64,000 bases of DNA from Dokdonella fugitiva (GTDB taxonomy: Bacteria > Pseudomonadota > Gammaproteobacteria > Xanthomonadales > Rhodanobacteraceae): contig NZ_JACGXL010000001.1 of NCBI RefSeq assembly GCF_014138265.1, forward strand, positions 558,001 through 622,000. Direction: 5' to 3'. The notes below the pieces were generated by a model. That model was not told where the DNA came from. It saw nothing but the letters and a program-made list of their open reading frames with translations, and did not search any database. Shown here piece by piece: positions 35,063-43,237 of the stretch. Numbering within the stretch: the first letter of the stretch is position 1; each line of letters starts with the position of its first letter. The translations under genes and the position numbers were made by a program.

Positions 35063-36988
35063 CTATCGCACCGGCGGCGCCTCGAAGCCGTCCTCGAAGA
35101 TGACGTCCACCACCTGCACGATCGCGGTGGCCTGGCTGTTGGTGCCGGGATCGGTCAGGCCCGAGCCTTGCGGCAACGAGATCGTCGCGGTGTTGGAGAA
35201 CTCGGTGTAGTCGTCCGCGGGATTCGCGGCAGGAATCACCGTGCCCGTGAGTTCGAAGCGCATGGCGGCGCCGATCGGGAACGAGCCCATCGTGACGTCG
35301 AGCGCGCCGCTGCCGGAAGGCACGGGGCAAGCCGTGCCGATCGCCTCGATGCACGTCCATGCCACGCTCGTGCCGTCCAGGCGCACCGGTGGCTGGTCGA
35401 GCACGCGCACATTGATCGCATCGGCCGGGCCGTCGTTGCCGACGAGGATCGTGTAGGTCACCGTGTCGCCGAGGCGCGCCGTGGTGCGGTCGGCGGTCTT
35501 CTGCGTCCACAGGTCGGCGACCGTCGGCGGTCCGATCGTCAGCGACTGCGACACCTGCGGCGCGGGGTTCCATGCGCCGTTGCCCGGTTGGTCCGCGGTG
35601 ATCGTGCAGGTACCCTGCGCGACCATCGTCACGGTGGTTCCAATCACCGTGCACACACCGCTCGTCGACGAGCCGTATGTCACGTCGAGACCGGAGCTCG
35701 CGCTCGCGAGCGGCGCGATCGGGAACGTCGCGTTCGGGAAGTAGTCGTGTCCTGCCTGCGCGCCGAACGTGATCGTCTGCTCGCCCATCGGCGTGACGCT
35801 GTTGCTGGTGCCGGCCGGGCCCGTGCCTGCGCTGTTCGTCGCCGTGACGGCGCACGTATATGCGCTGCCGTTGACGAGACCACCCAACGTGATCGGCGGT
35901 GCGTTCGTCGTGTCGCTGACGACGTTGCCGCCCGTGCAGGTGACGCCGTAGCTGATCGAGGCGTCGCCGCCGTCGCTCGCGGGCGTCGTCCAGTTCACGT
36001 CCACCTGCGCGTCGCCTGCGTTGGCGACGACGTCTTGCGGCGCGCTCGGTGCGACGGGCGCCACGACGATGGAGTACGCGCGCGAACCACTGCAGCCGCT
36101 CGCGTCGAAGGCCGTGACGGTGAAATTGGAGGTACCGGTGGCCGTCGGCGTGCCGGCGATGGTGCCTGCCGCGGAAAGCGTCAGTCCCGGAGGCAACGCG
36201 CCCGCCGTCACCGCATAGCCGGGGGATCCCAGTGCGCCGGTCTGGCTCAGGGACTGGCTGTACGCCTGCCCCCAGCTTGCGCCGGGCAGCGTGCTCGGAT
36301 TCACGGTGACGACCGGGCAGACGTACGGTGTGTACACCGCATTGTCGATACCGATGTAGTCGGAATTGTTACCCGTCGGTCCCGCCCCGGTCACGAAATA
36401 GCGGAACGCGAGGCGGCCCGACGTCGGCGCGGGCAGCCCGGAAATCGTGATCGTGTATTGCGTCCACACCGCCGGATAGACATTCGTCACGAGCGACGGA
36501 TTGATCGACAGCATCAACGTCGAGAAGTCGCCGAAGGCGGCGGCTCCCGTGCCGACGTTCGTGCTCGCGCCGTTCGTGCTCAGGCGGACTTCGAGGCGAT
36601 CGGGGTATTCGGTTCCGCCAGCCGGCGTGGTCGGCCTGCGGGTGTAGAACTGGAACACGTCGCCATTGCGCAACGTCCGGTTCGGCGCGACGAGCCAGTT
36701 GCTGATCGTGCCAGTGCCACCGGTCGTGCTGTTGAAGTTGGCGGCGATATAGGCGTTCGGCGCACCGTTCCAGGCGTCGAACGGGCCGGGCGTCGGCGTC
36801 GCATTGGTCGCCGTACCCTGGAACCAGCTGAGGACTCCCAATGGGGCGCTGTTGTTCTGCAGGAACCAGCCGTTGGCCGTCAGCAGAGTGATGTCGTCGA
36901 AGTTCTCGGTGAACGACTGGGCGCTGGCCGATACGGACGATGCCGCGAGAAGAGCGCCTGTGGCGAGGCGAAGGAAAGTCTTGCTCAT
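35063..36988 (-). CDS. Secreted multidomain protein (choice-of-anchor J, Ig-like, Fn3, DUF11) with IFEDGFE tail
   Basis: 641 residues with a signal peptide ending SVSASAQ. Domain order: choice-of-anchor J (SFTENFDDITLLTANGWFLQNNSAPLG, to ~215), a putative Ig fold (LPPGLTLSAAGTIAGTPTATGTSNFTV, ~225-310), Fn3 (APSAPQDVVANAGDAQVDVNWTTP, ~312-400), a bacterial Ig-like repeat and DUF11 (LWTQKTADRTTARLGDTVTYTILVGNDGPADAINVRV, ~520-625). It ends VIFEDGFEAPPVR. Likely surface or released adhesion-type protein. Confidence 0.88.
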   Translation of the reverse strand: MSKTFLRLATGALLAASSVSASAQSFTENFDDITLLTANGWFLQNNSAPLGVLSWFQGTATNATPTPGPFDAWNGAPNAYIAANFNSTTGGTGTISNWLVAPNRTLRNGDVFQFYTRRPTTPAGGTEYPDRLEVRLSTNGASTNVGTGAAAFGDFSTLMLSINPSLVTNVYPAVWTQYTITISGLPAPTSGRLAFRYFVTGAGPTGNNSDYIGIDNAVYTPYVCPVVTVNPSTLPGASWGQAYSQSLSQTGALGSPGYAVTAGALPPGLTLSAAGTIAGTPTATGTSNFTVTAFDASGCSGSRAYSIVVAPVAPSAPQDVVANAGDAQVDVNWTTPASDGGDASISYGVTCTGGNVVSDTTNAPPITLGGLVNGSAYTCAVTATNSAGTGPAGTSNSVTPMGEQTITFGAQAGHDYFPNATFPIAPLASASSGLDVTYGSSTSGVCTVIGTTVTMVAQGTCTITADQPGNGAWNPAPQVSQSLTIGPPTVADLWTQKTADRTTARLGDTVTYTILVGNDGPADAINVRVLDQPPVRLDGTSVAWTCIEAIGTACPVPSGSGALDVTMGSFPIGAAMRFELTGTVIPAANPADDYTEFSNTATISLPQGSGLTDPGTNSQATAIVQVVDVIFEDGFEAPPVR

Positions 36989-37319
36989 GCCTCACCTTCC
37001 ACTACGGAAAGCGAAGCGACGTGTTTCGGAACGACGGAAATGGACAACATGGACGGCGATCCCCCTGTAGGATGTCGACCGCGACAGTATGCTCGAAAAT
37101 ACTTTTTTTGTGAACGCGATCACGGACACGATCGGGAAACATGTATCCGCGTTCGCTCGGCGACGCTGCCGAGATGCTCGACGCCATCGAGCATCGACCG
37201 GAAGAAAACGATGCGGCGTCAATGGGACCGGGCTCACCGCCCTTGCGCACGACGACACGGTCGACGATGGCGGGCTGAAATCTTTGGCTTGAAACTGGCC
37301 CACCCGTGCGCCGGACTAC
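36989..37319. other. 331-bp divergent intergenic region, AT-rich centre
   Basis: No gene is supported here. The stretch 37084-37130 is unusually AT-rich for the genome and contains AGTAT (37086-37090), ATACT (37099-37103) and a run of seven T (37103-37109). It lies between two divergent secreted-protein genes, so it probably holds their promoters; the small inverted repeat plus T-run also resembles a weak terminator on the plus strand. Confidence 0.5.
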
Positions 37320-38909
37320 GTGGATGACGGCAAGCGCTTCCTGCGCCGGGAGAATGCCTTGCCCTCGCTTCGAACCGTCCTGATCGCCGGCTTCGTGCTG
37401 CTCGCGCCGTCGTTCGCTTTCGCAGCCACGTACGTCGTCACGCGCACCGACGATCCGGCACCGGGTGCGTGCGCGGTCGGTGATTGTTCGCTGCGCGAAG
37501 CCGTGCTGGCAGCGAATGCGGCCGCGGGCCCCGACACGATCCAGCTGCCCGCCGGCGCGTTGACGATCACGATCGGCGAGATCGTCGTCGACCAGGATCT
37601 CGTGATCGACGGCGCCGGCATCGGCACGACGATCGTGCACCACGCCCTGCCGACCTTGCTGCACGTCGAAGGCGCGGCGCTCGCCCTTTCGAATCTCGCG
37701 ATCGACGGCCCACCGCTCGCGGACGATCCGCCACAGGCGATCCTCGCCGAAGCCGGCGCCTCGCTCGTGCTGAACGCCGTGCGCGTGCCGGTCGAGGGCG
37801 GCGGCGTGACGATACAAGGCGGCTCGGGGCCGACGCTCGACATGCGGGCCTGCGACGTCGACTACGCGATCGTGTCGTCGACGGACGGCACGATCGACGT
37901 CGCCGACAGCCGCCTGGGCCTGCTCGTGCTCAACCAGGGCGAGATCGACCTGCACATGCAGCGCACGTTGATCGACGCCCCGGCGCCGTCGATCGTACCT
38001 GCGGGCATCGCGATCATGACGACCGGCGACGTGCTCGTCGAAGACACCGAGGTCGCCCACGCGCGCCAGGGCATCCTCGTGCAAGGCCTGCCGCTGTCGT
38101 CGCTCGTATTCCGGCGCCTGCACTATCACGATGGTTCGGCACCGCTGCAGGTGATCACGCCGACCGCCTTCACGATCGAGGACAGCGAGTTCGACGACAA
38201 TACGGCCATCGCCGACTTCCCCGGTGCGATCTTCGCGGGCAACGGCGCGCAGGCGAACGTGTTCGGCACGACGTTCGCGCGCAACGCGGGCAATGGCGAC
38301 ACCGGCGGCGCCGTGCATCTCGAAAGCGGCGCGCACGCGCTGATCGTCAACAGCACGTTCTCCGCCAACACGTTCACGAGCGCAGCGGCCGGCGCGGGCG
38401 CGCGCGGTGCCGCGATCGGCCTGCTCGGCTCGTCGTCGAATCCGCCGCAGCTCACGCTCAACCACGTGACGATCGTCGCGCCCACGTTCGCACCGGTCGG
38501 CATGGAAGGCTCCGCGATCGGCGTGCGCGGCGCGCCGGCCAACTCCGCCACGATCGTGTTCAACAGCATCCTGCGCGGCAGCTGCCGTTTCGAGAGTCCG
38601 CTCGGCGGCTCGCTCGGCAATGCGCACGGCAACATCGAAGCGCCCGGGCACGGCTGCGGGCTCGACGACGCGACGAACATCGAAGACGCATCCATCGCAT
38701 CGCTCGCGCTCGGCGCGCTCGACGACCACGGCGGCCCCACGCCCACTTACCAGCCCGCGGCCAACAGCATCGCGATCGGCGCCGCGATCGCCAACTTCTG
38801 CCTGCCGTCCGACCAGCGCGGCTACCTGCGACCACTCGCCGACGGCTGCGACGTGGGCGCCGTCGAGGTGGACGCGATCGATCGCATCTTCGCGGACGGT
38901 TTCCAGTGA
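37320..38909 (+). CDS. Secreted CSLREA-type beta-helix protein with RIFADGF tail
   Basis: 529 residues if started at GTG 37320. A TTG at 37359 with GGGAG six bases upstream would start exactly at the signal peptide (LPSLRTVLIAGFVLLAPSFAFA) and is a good alternative. After cleavage comes ATYVVTRTDDPAPGACAVGDCSLREAVLAANA, the CSLREA N-terminal domain. Parallel beta-helix rungs and a closing choice-of-anchor Q segment (GPTPTYQPAANSIAIGAA ... CDVGAVEVD) follow. Ends DRIFADGFQ. Confidence 0.87.
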   Translation: MDDGKRFLRRENALPSLRTVLIAGFVLLAPSFAFAATYVVTRTDDPAPGACAVGDCSLREAVLAANAAAGPDTIQLPAGALTITIGEIVVDQDLVIDGAGIGTTIVHHALPTLLHVEGAALALSNLAIDGPPLADDPPQAILAEAGASLVLNAVRVPVEGGGVTIQGGSGPTLDMRACDVDYAIVSSTDGTIDVADSRLGLLVLNQGEIDLHMQRTLIDAPAPSIVPAGIAIMTTGDVLVEDTEVAHARQGILVQGLPLSSLVFRRLHYHDGSAPLQVITPTAFTIEDSEFDDNTAIADFPGAIFAGNGAQANVFGTTFARNAGNGDTGGAVHLESGAHALIVNSTFSANTFTSAAAGAGARGAAIGLLGSSSNPPQLTLNHVTIVAPTFAPVGMEGSAIGVRGAPANSATIVFNSILRGSCRFESPLGGSLGNAHGNIEAPGHGCGLDDATNIEDASIASLALGALDDHGGPTPTYQPAANSIAIGAAIANFCLPSDQRGYLRPLADGCDVGAVEVDAIDRIFADGFQ

Positions 38910-38974
38910 TGTCGCAGGTGGGTCCTGGCCCACCGCGCCTCTTCCCAATGGCGCGTCCGGGTAAGGTGGGCTCC

Positions 38975-40141
38975 CTACGGCCCAGCCCGATCGGGCCAAT
39001 GGATGCTGTTCGCTTCGACGCGATTGCGCCCCTGGTTTTTAGCGCGATAGAGGGCTTCGTCCGCGGATTCGAACAAGGCAGGGTCGACGTCGCCCGCAGG
39101 AATCGTCGTGGCGACGCCGATGCTGACCGTCACCCTGCCGTATGGGCTTTTAGCGAGCGGCAGCCCCGCGGATTCGATCGCCGAACGAATCCGTTCCGCG
39201 ACGAGCAGGGCTTCCGCCGAGGTCGTCTCCGGCAACAGCACGGCGAACTCCTCGCCACCAAGGCGCGCACAGAGTTCGCCACTGCGGGTGCTCGCGCGGA
39301 GCGCATCGGCGATTTGCACGAGGCAGCGGTCGCCGCCGGCATGGCCGTAGCTGTCGTTGTAGGACTTGAACAGGTCCACGTCGACGAGCAGCAATGACAG
39401 CGGCAGGCGACGCGCATCGCCCGTCGCCCATTGCGCGCGCAGGTACTCATCGAACTGGCGACGATTGGGCAGATCCGTCAATGCATCGCGCATGGCCGCC
39501 ACGCGGTAGCGATGCACGATGTCCGTGCCCGCAGCCGCCAGCAAGATCATTCCGAACGAAATGCCGATCACGTTGCCGGCGATCTGCGACACCGCATTCA
39601 GGTCGGGCGGCGTCGGTGCGCCACCGGACGTCCACATGGCATGGATGATCAGCGCGGCCAGTCCGCCGATGCACAACGTCATGAGCGCGACGAAGGCGAG
39701 CACGATCGTGTCGATCAGCTGTTCCAGATGGCGCGCCATCACGTACAGCGCGAACCCCGTCAAGGCCACGCGCATCGACAAGCGGATGGAATAGAGCAAC
39801 CACTTCGTCTCCGGTGGAACGAGGAGCCAGCAGATCGCGACCACGCTGACGACCCAGATCGCAAGCCGCATGCGTAACGCGAAGCGCGCCTCCCCTGCCC
39901 GGTCCTGCAGCCCGTGCATCTGCAGGAAGATGGAACTCAGGAACAGCGACTGCGACAGCATCGCCGGCACGAGCCCGCGGCCGGCGATCGCAAACGGCTG
40001 GAACAGGTAACACGCGGCCCAGCAGGCGAATCCCAATCCCCAGAACAAGGCCGGACGCATGTTCCGCCAGCGCCAGAGAACGAGGAATGCCACGGCGAAC
40101 AGCGACAGCGTCGTGGTCAGCAAGGCGTTCGATGCGTTCAT
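38975..40141 (-). CDS. Membrane GGDEF diguanylate cyclase (GGEEF form)
   Basis: 388 residues from the ATG at 40141. About six or seven membrane helices (1-205) lead to a GGDEF domain (about 220-375) with an intact LGGEEFAVLLPE active site. The I-site position reads RSGE rather than RxxD, so product inhibition may be weakened. The ATG overlaps the stop of a small upstream ORF (ATGA, 40138-40141), which favours this start over a longer frame to 40312. Confidence 0.9.
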   Translation of the reverse strand: MNASNALLTTTLSLFAVAFLVLWRWRNMRPALFWGLGFACWAACYLFQPFAIAGRGLVPAMLSQSLFLSSIFLQMHGLQDRAGEARFALRMRLAIWVVSVVAICWLLVPPETKWLLYSIRLSMRVALTGFALYVMARHLEQLIDTIVLAFVALMTLCIGGLAALIIHAMWTSGGAPTPPDLNAVSQIAGNVIGISFGMILLAAAGTDIVHRYRVAAMRDALTDLPNRRQFDEYLRAQWATGDARRLPLSLLLVDVDLFKSYNDSYGHAGGDRCLVQIADALRASTRSGELCARLGGEEFAVLLPETTSAEALLVAERIRSAIESAGLPLAKSPYGRVTVSIGVATTIPAGDVDPALFESADEALYRAKNQGRNRVEANSIHWPDRAGP

Positions 40142-40353
40142 GGCGCGCTTGCCGGCCGGTGGGACACCGTGATCACCGGGACGCGTCGGCGGACATGCGC
40201 ACGCATGTCCATGGCACGAGACGCGATGTCGGATCCACAGGAAAGGCGACGCGCACGCACCGCTCGATCCGAGATGCATCGTTCTGCCGATATCGCGAAA
40301 CGCCACGTGCACTCGATGTGGTCGGGATCTTCCGGCTTGAAATCCGATGCCAT
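40138..40353 (-). CDS. Small ORF translationally coupled to the GGDEF gene
   Basis: 71 residues starting MASDFKPEDPDHIECTWRF, preceded by AGGGGGCGGC as a plausible ribosome-binding site. Its TGA overlaps the ATG of the cyclase gene. The rest is basic with three Cys/Arg-rich turns and no domain. The overlap and leader are the only arguments for it being real; if translated, it may regulate or couple expression of the cyclase. Confidence 0.45.
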   Translation of the reverse strand: MASDFKPEDPDHIECTWRFAISAERCISDRAVRARRLSCGSDIASRAMDMRAHVRRRVPVITVSHRPASAP

Positions 40354-40585
40354 GCCGCCCCCTGTGGCATCACTATATCGGCGAAAGCGCCGGAAACCAC
40401 CGCCGCGACACGCATTCAACGTTTCCCTCCTGCTGGCGCGCCGAGCATCGGCCACCATTCCCGCAGCAAGCAGGTCGGGGAGGGTATGACGACGGAGCCG
40501 CCACGGATGCGTGCGTCACCATTTGTCGCAATCGCAGGCACGGTGAAGCCAGCCGGCGTGGGATGCTGGAGATGACGCGTGCCGG

Positions 40586-40882
40586 GTGCTGCCGGCCAAC
40601 CCCTCGGCCCGATCCTCGATCAATCCGATCCTCGATCAAAATGGTCGTGTCGCCACGCCGGCAAATGGCACTTCCGAACGGCCGCCTCGCGGCGTGGAAT
40701 TCGAGCGCCTTCCACCGGTGCAGACGGCGTGGGACACCGGCGCGGTGATCGGCGGCGTCGTCCATCTCGGCTGGACGCAGGACGGCAAGCACCAGCAGCG
40801 ATGGATACGCATCGCCCACGTCTGGGCGAAACGCGATGGCACGTGGCGGATGACCTACACGCAGGTCACGCGCCTGCCGTAA
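40586..40882 (+). pseudogene. C-terminal fragment of an NTF2-like (DUF4440/SnoaL) protein
   Basis: The last ~55 residues (DTGAVIGGVVHLGWTQ, then HVWAKRDGTWRMTYTQVTRLP) match the C-terminal strands of the NTF2-like fold. Upstream, the frame holds no N-terminal helix, only low-quality sequence from a GTG at 40586. No matching N-terminal half is seen in other frames between 40354 and 40585. Probably a decayed remnant. Confidence 0.45.
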
Positions 40883-40971
40883 GGGCGCCCCTGGCAAGCG
40901 CTTGCGTCAGCGCAGCACGACCGGACGCTCGTGGGCTACGGAGACGACAGGCGCGCAGCGCGATCCCGGCG

Positions 40972-41787
40972 TCAGGCGCGTTTCCGTGCCGACGTTCGAC
41001 GTCGTGCCGGTGGCGCCGCCTTCAACACGATCCAGGTCGGTGCGTGATCGCTCGCCCCCTTTTCGCCGCGAACCCAGCGATCGACGCCGGCATCCACCAG
41101 CCGCGAAGCGATCGCCTTGTTCAACAGCAGATGGTCGATCCGCAAACCGGAGTTCGTTTCCCAGTGTCGACGAAAATAATCCCAGAACGTGTAGATGCGT
41201 TCGTTCGGGTGCATCGCGCGCAACGCATCGACCCATCCCTGCTCCAGCAACCGCGCATAGCACTCGCGCGATTCCGGCTGCAGCAGCGCGTCCTTGAGCC
41301 ATGAACGCGTGTTGTAGATGTCGAAGTCCGTCGGCACGACGTTGAAATCGCCCGCGAGCACGAACGGGTGTCGGCTCGCGCAGAGCGCGGAGGCATGCGC
41401 GATCAGGCGTTCGAACCATGCGAGCTTGTAGTCGAACTTCGGACCGGGCTGCGGATTGCCGTTGGGCAGGTACAGGCAACCGATCATGACGCCGTCGACC
41501 GCCGCCTCGAGGTAGCGGCTGTGCACATCCGAAGGGTCGCCCGGCAATCCGCGCACCGTCGTGACGGGCCGAACGCCTCTGGCCAGGATCGCCACTCCGT
41601 TCCACGCGCTTTGCCCGATCCATGCCGATTCGTAGCCGGCCTCGGCGAGCGCCTTCTGCGGGAACATGGCATTGGGCGCCTTCAGCTCCTGCAGGCAGAC
41701 GACATCGGGCTCCTCCCGCTCGAGCCATTGCAGCAGGTTGCCGAGTCGCGAGCGGATGCCGTTGATATTGAACGTGGCGATCTTCAT
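40972..41787 (-). CDS. xth: Exodeoxyribonuclease III
   Basis: 271 residues, full length for ExoIII/APE-type nucleases. Motifs in order: MKIATFNINGIRSRL (Asn), CLQELKAPNAMFP (metal-binding Glu), YLPNGNP, LAGDFNVVPTDFDIYN (catalytic Asp and Asn), RIDHLLL and the final GASDHAPTW (Asp-His pair). It repairs abasic sites and removes 3' blocks in DNA. Single gene on the minus strand, with no obvious operon partner. Confidence 0.95.
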   Translation of the reverse strand: MKIATFNINGIRSRLGNLLQWLEREEPDVVCLQELKAPNAMFPQKALAEAGYESAWIGQSAWNGVAILARGVRPVTTVRGLPGDPSDVHSRYLEAAVDGVMIGCLYLPNGNPQPGPKFDYKLAWFERLIAHASALCASRHPFVLAGDFNVVPTDFDIYNTRSWLKDALLQPESRECYARLLEQGWVDALRAMHPNERIYTFWDYFRRHWETNSGLRIDHLLLNKAIASRLVDAGVDRWVRGEKGASDHAPTWIVLKAAPPARRRTSARKRA

Positions 41788-41960
41788 GCCTTCGTCCGGC
41801 TCCAGTGCGAGCGATGGTCCAAGTATGACCGGACGCCGTCGCGTGCGGGCGATGGCTGCGCGTGTCGGAGACGCGTCGCACCCTGCGCACGTTCGCGCGA
41901 TCGTTCGTCCGTCGTGCGCGCCTCCGTCTCGACGAGCCGACGCATCGCGCGCCGGAAGAT

Positions 41961-41988
41961 GCAGGCGCCCCCGCGCGGGGGCGCCTGC
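41961..41988 (-). terminator. Strong GC hairpin downstream of the small heat-shock gene
   Basis: A perfect 12-bp inverted repeat, GCAGGCGCCCCC / GGGGGCGCCTGC with a GCGC loop, lies nine bases past the hsp20 stop codon. There is no good U-run on either strand, so it may be a terminator of the GC-hairpin type or an mRNA 3'-end stabiliser. Confidence 0.6.
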
Positions 41989-41997
41989 CGTGCTGCA

Positions 41998-42480
41998 TCA
42001 AGCCGCCTTCGGGGCCTGGATCTGCGCGTGCGCCTTCGCGGCACCTGCGCCCTGGCCCTGGATCTCGATGCGGCGAGGCTTCAGGGCTTCGGGAATCTCG
42101 CGCTGCAAGTCGATCGTGAGCAGTCCCTTCTCCAGCGACGCATTCGCCACCTTCACATGGTCGGCCAGCTCGAAGCGGCGCTCGAACGTGCGCTCGGCGA
42201 TGCCCTTGTGGAGGTAGAGGCAGTCCGGATCCGGCTCGGATTCGCGCTTCGCGCCCGACACGACGAGCAGGTTCGGGCGATCGGTCAACGTGAGTTCGTC
42301 GCGATCGAAACCGGCGACGGCCATCACGATGCGGTAGGCGTCTTCGCCGACGCGGATGATGTCGTACGGCGGCCAGTTGTCCATGGGCTGGACGCGGCTG
42401 GCGGTCTCGAGCACGTCGAACACGCGGTCGAAGCCGATGCCGCTGCGGAACAGCGGGGAAAAATCGAGGGTGGTCCTCAT
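41998..42480 (-). CDS. Small heat-shock protein, Hsp20/IbpA family
   Basis: 160 residues starting MRTTLDFSPLFRSGIGFDRVFDVL, like IbpA. The alpha-crystallin domain (about 37-130) contains YDIIRVGEDAYRIVMAVAGFDRDELTL and the AFERRFEL-like segment RTFERRFELADHVKV. The C-terminal I-x-I-type anchor is RRIEIQ. The ATG at 42480 is chosen because AGAGGA lies seven bases upstream; an ATG at 42486 would sit too close to it. Binds unfolding proteins under heat stress. A sigma-32-like promoter and ROSE-like leader precede it. Confidence 0.93.
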   Translation of the reverse strand: MRTTLDFSPLFRSGIGFDRVFDVLETASRVQPMDNWPPYDIIRVGEDAYRIVMAVAGFDRDELTLTDRPNLLVVSGAKRESEPDPDCLYLHKGIAERTFERRFELADHVKVANASLEKGLLTIDLQREIPEALKPRRIEIQGQGAGAAKAHAQIQAPKAA

Positions 42481-42487
42481 AGCCATA

Positions 42488-42507
42488 TCCTCTTCGGTTG
42501 CAAGCAA
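42488..42507 (-). promoter_or_regulatory. ROSE-like RNA thermometer stem over the hsp20 ribosome-binding site
   Basis: On the minus strand, TTGCTT (42507-42502) faces AGAGGA (42493-42488, the ribosome-binding site) across an eight-base loop. The pairing U-A, U-G, bulged G, C-G, U-A, U-G is the conserved ROSE arrangement in which UUGCU masks the site with a bulged G. A second, stable hairpin GGGCGCC/GGCGCCC (42521-42540) lies just upstream, as in multi-stem ROSE leaders. Inferred from base pairing only. Confidence 0.55.
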
Positions 42508-42573
42508 CATGGGCATGAAGGGGCGCCTCTCATGGCGCCCTCACGGCGGGCCGCGATGGCGCCCGCAAGCCGC

Positions 42574-42601
42574 ATCTAGGGATCGCCGATCGCGTTTCAA
42601 G
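42574..42601 (-). promoter_or_regulatory. Sigma-32 (RpoH)-type promoter of the hsp20 gene
   Basis: Reading the minus strand, CTTGAAA (42601-42595), a 13-bp spacer and CCCTAGAT (42581-42574) match the heat-shock consensus CTTGAAA-N11-16-CCCCATNT with the -35 element perfect. It is ~95 bp upstream of the hsp20 start, leaving room for the structured leader. Confidence 0.7.
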
Positions 42602-42728
42602 AGGGCTCGTTCAGGCGTCGTTGAAGCTGCGACGACGGCATCCCGCGCGGGAACAAAACACGGGGAACGACGGTCCGTACGAAAGCCCATGAGGGCTGAT
42701 TTCAGCGAACCCGCAGAGGTGCTCTTCC

Positions 42729-43094
42729 ATGATCTCTCCCGTCCGCCGTGACCCTTCGCAGTGGTGTCTCATGGCCACGCTCCAGGTGGCCGAAGACGCG
42801 CCGGACCTGCAGGCCATCCTGGCCGATCTCGACTTCGACTTCCGACTCGAACGGATTCCTTCGCCACCGGGCGTGTCGTGGTTCAACCTGCTCGTGAACG
42901 CGCGACGAGGCCAGCGACGATGCGCGCTCATCGCGCATCGGCTCCTCAACGCACTGCACAGCATTTCCAGGAGCGGCGATCTTCCGTCCTTCAGGATCAT
43001 TGCCGGCGAGCGCTGGCTGCAGTCCCCGGAGCCGGGCGACGACACGCACCGGATCGAAAGCCGCGAAGAGGAGTGGCGCTTCGAAGGGCCGTAG
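42729..43094 (+). CDS. Hypothetical soluble protein
   Basis: 121 residues beginning MISPVRRDPSQWCLMATLQVAED. Mixed alpha/beta pattern with LEFDF-like strands (ILADLDFDFRLERIPSPPGVSWFNLLVNARRG) and an amphipathic helix (ALIAHRLLNALHSISRSG). A CAGAGGTG site precedes the ATG. No family recognised; an opposite-strand reading is less protein-like. Confidence 0.55.
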   Translation: MISPVRRDPSQWCLMATLQVAEDAPDLQAILADLDFDFRLERIPSPPGVSWFNLLVNARRGQRRCALIAHRLLNALHSISRSGDLPSFRIIAGERWLQSPEPGDDTHRIESREEEWRFEGP

Positions 43095-43237
43095 GTGCGG
43101 GCACGACGCACCGGTCGGAGAACGGGACGAAGGTCGTCGAGCGGACGCTCGACGGCGAGCGGCGAGAGGACAACCCGCGCTCGAGCGAAGGCTCGAACGC
43201 TACGCCCTCGACGGCCTCCGTCCCCTCCTAGGCGATG

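Noticed and set aside
37086-37109. Rho-independent terminator (AGTAT/ATACT then T7)
   Set aside because: Lies between divergent genes, where no transcript needs to end; the stem is only five A/T-rich pairs. Treated as part of an AT-rich promoter region.
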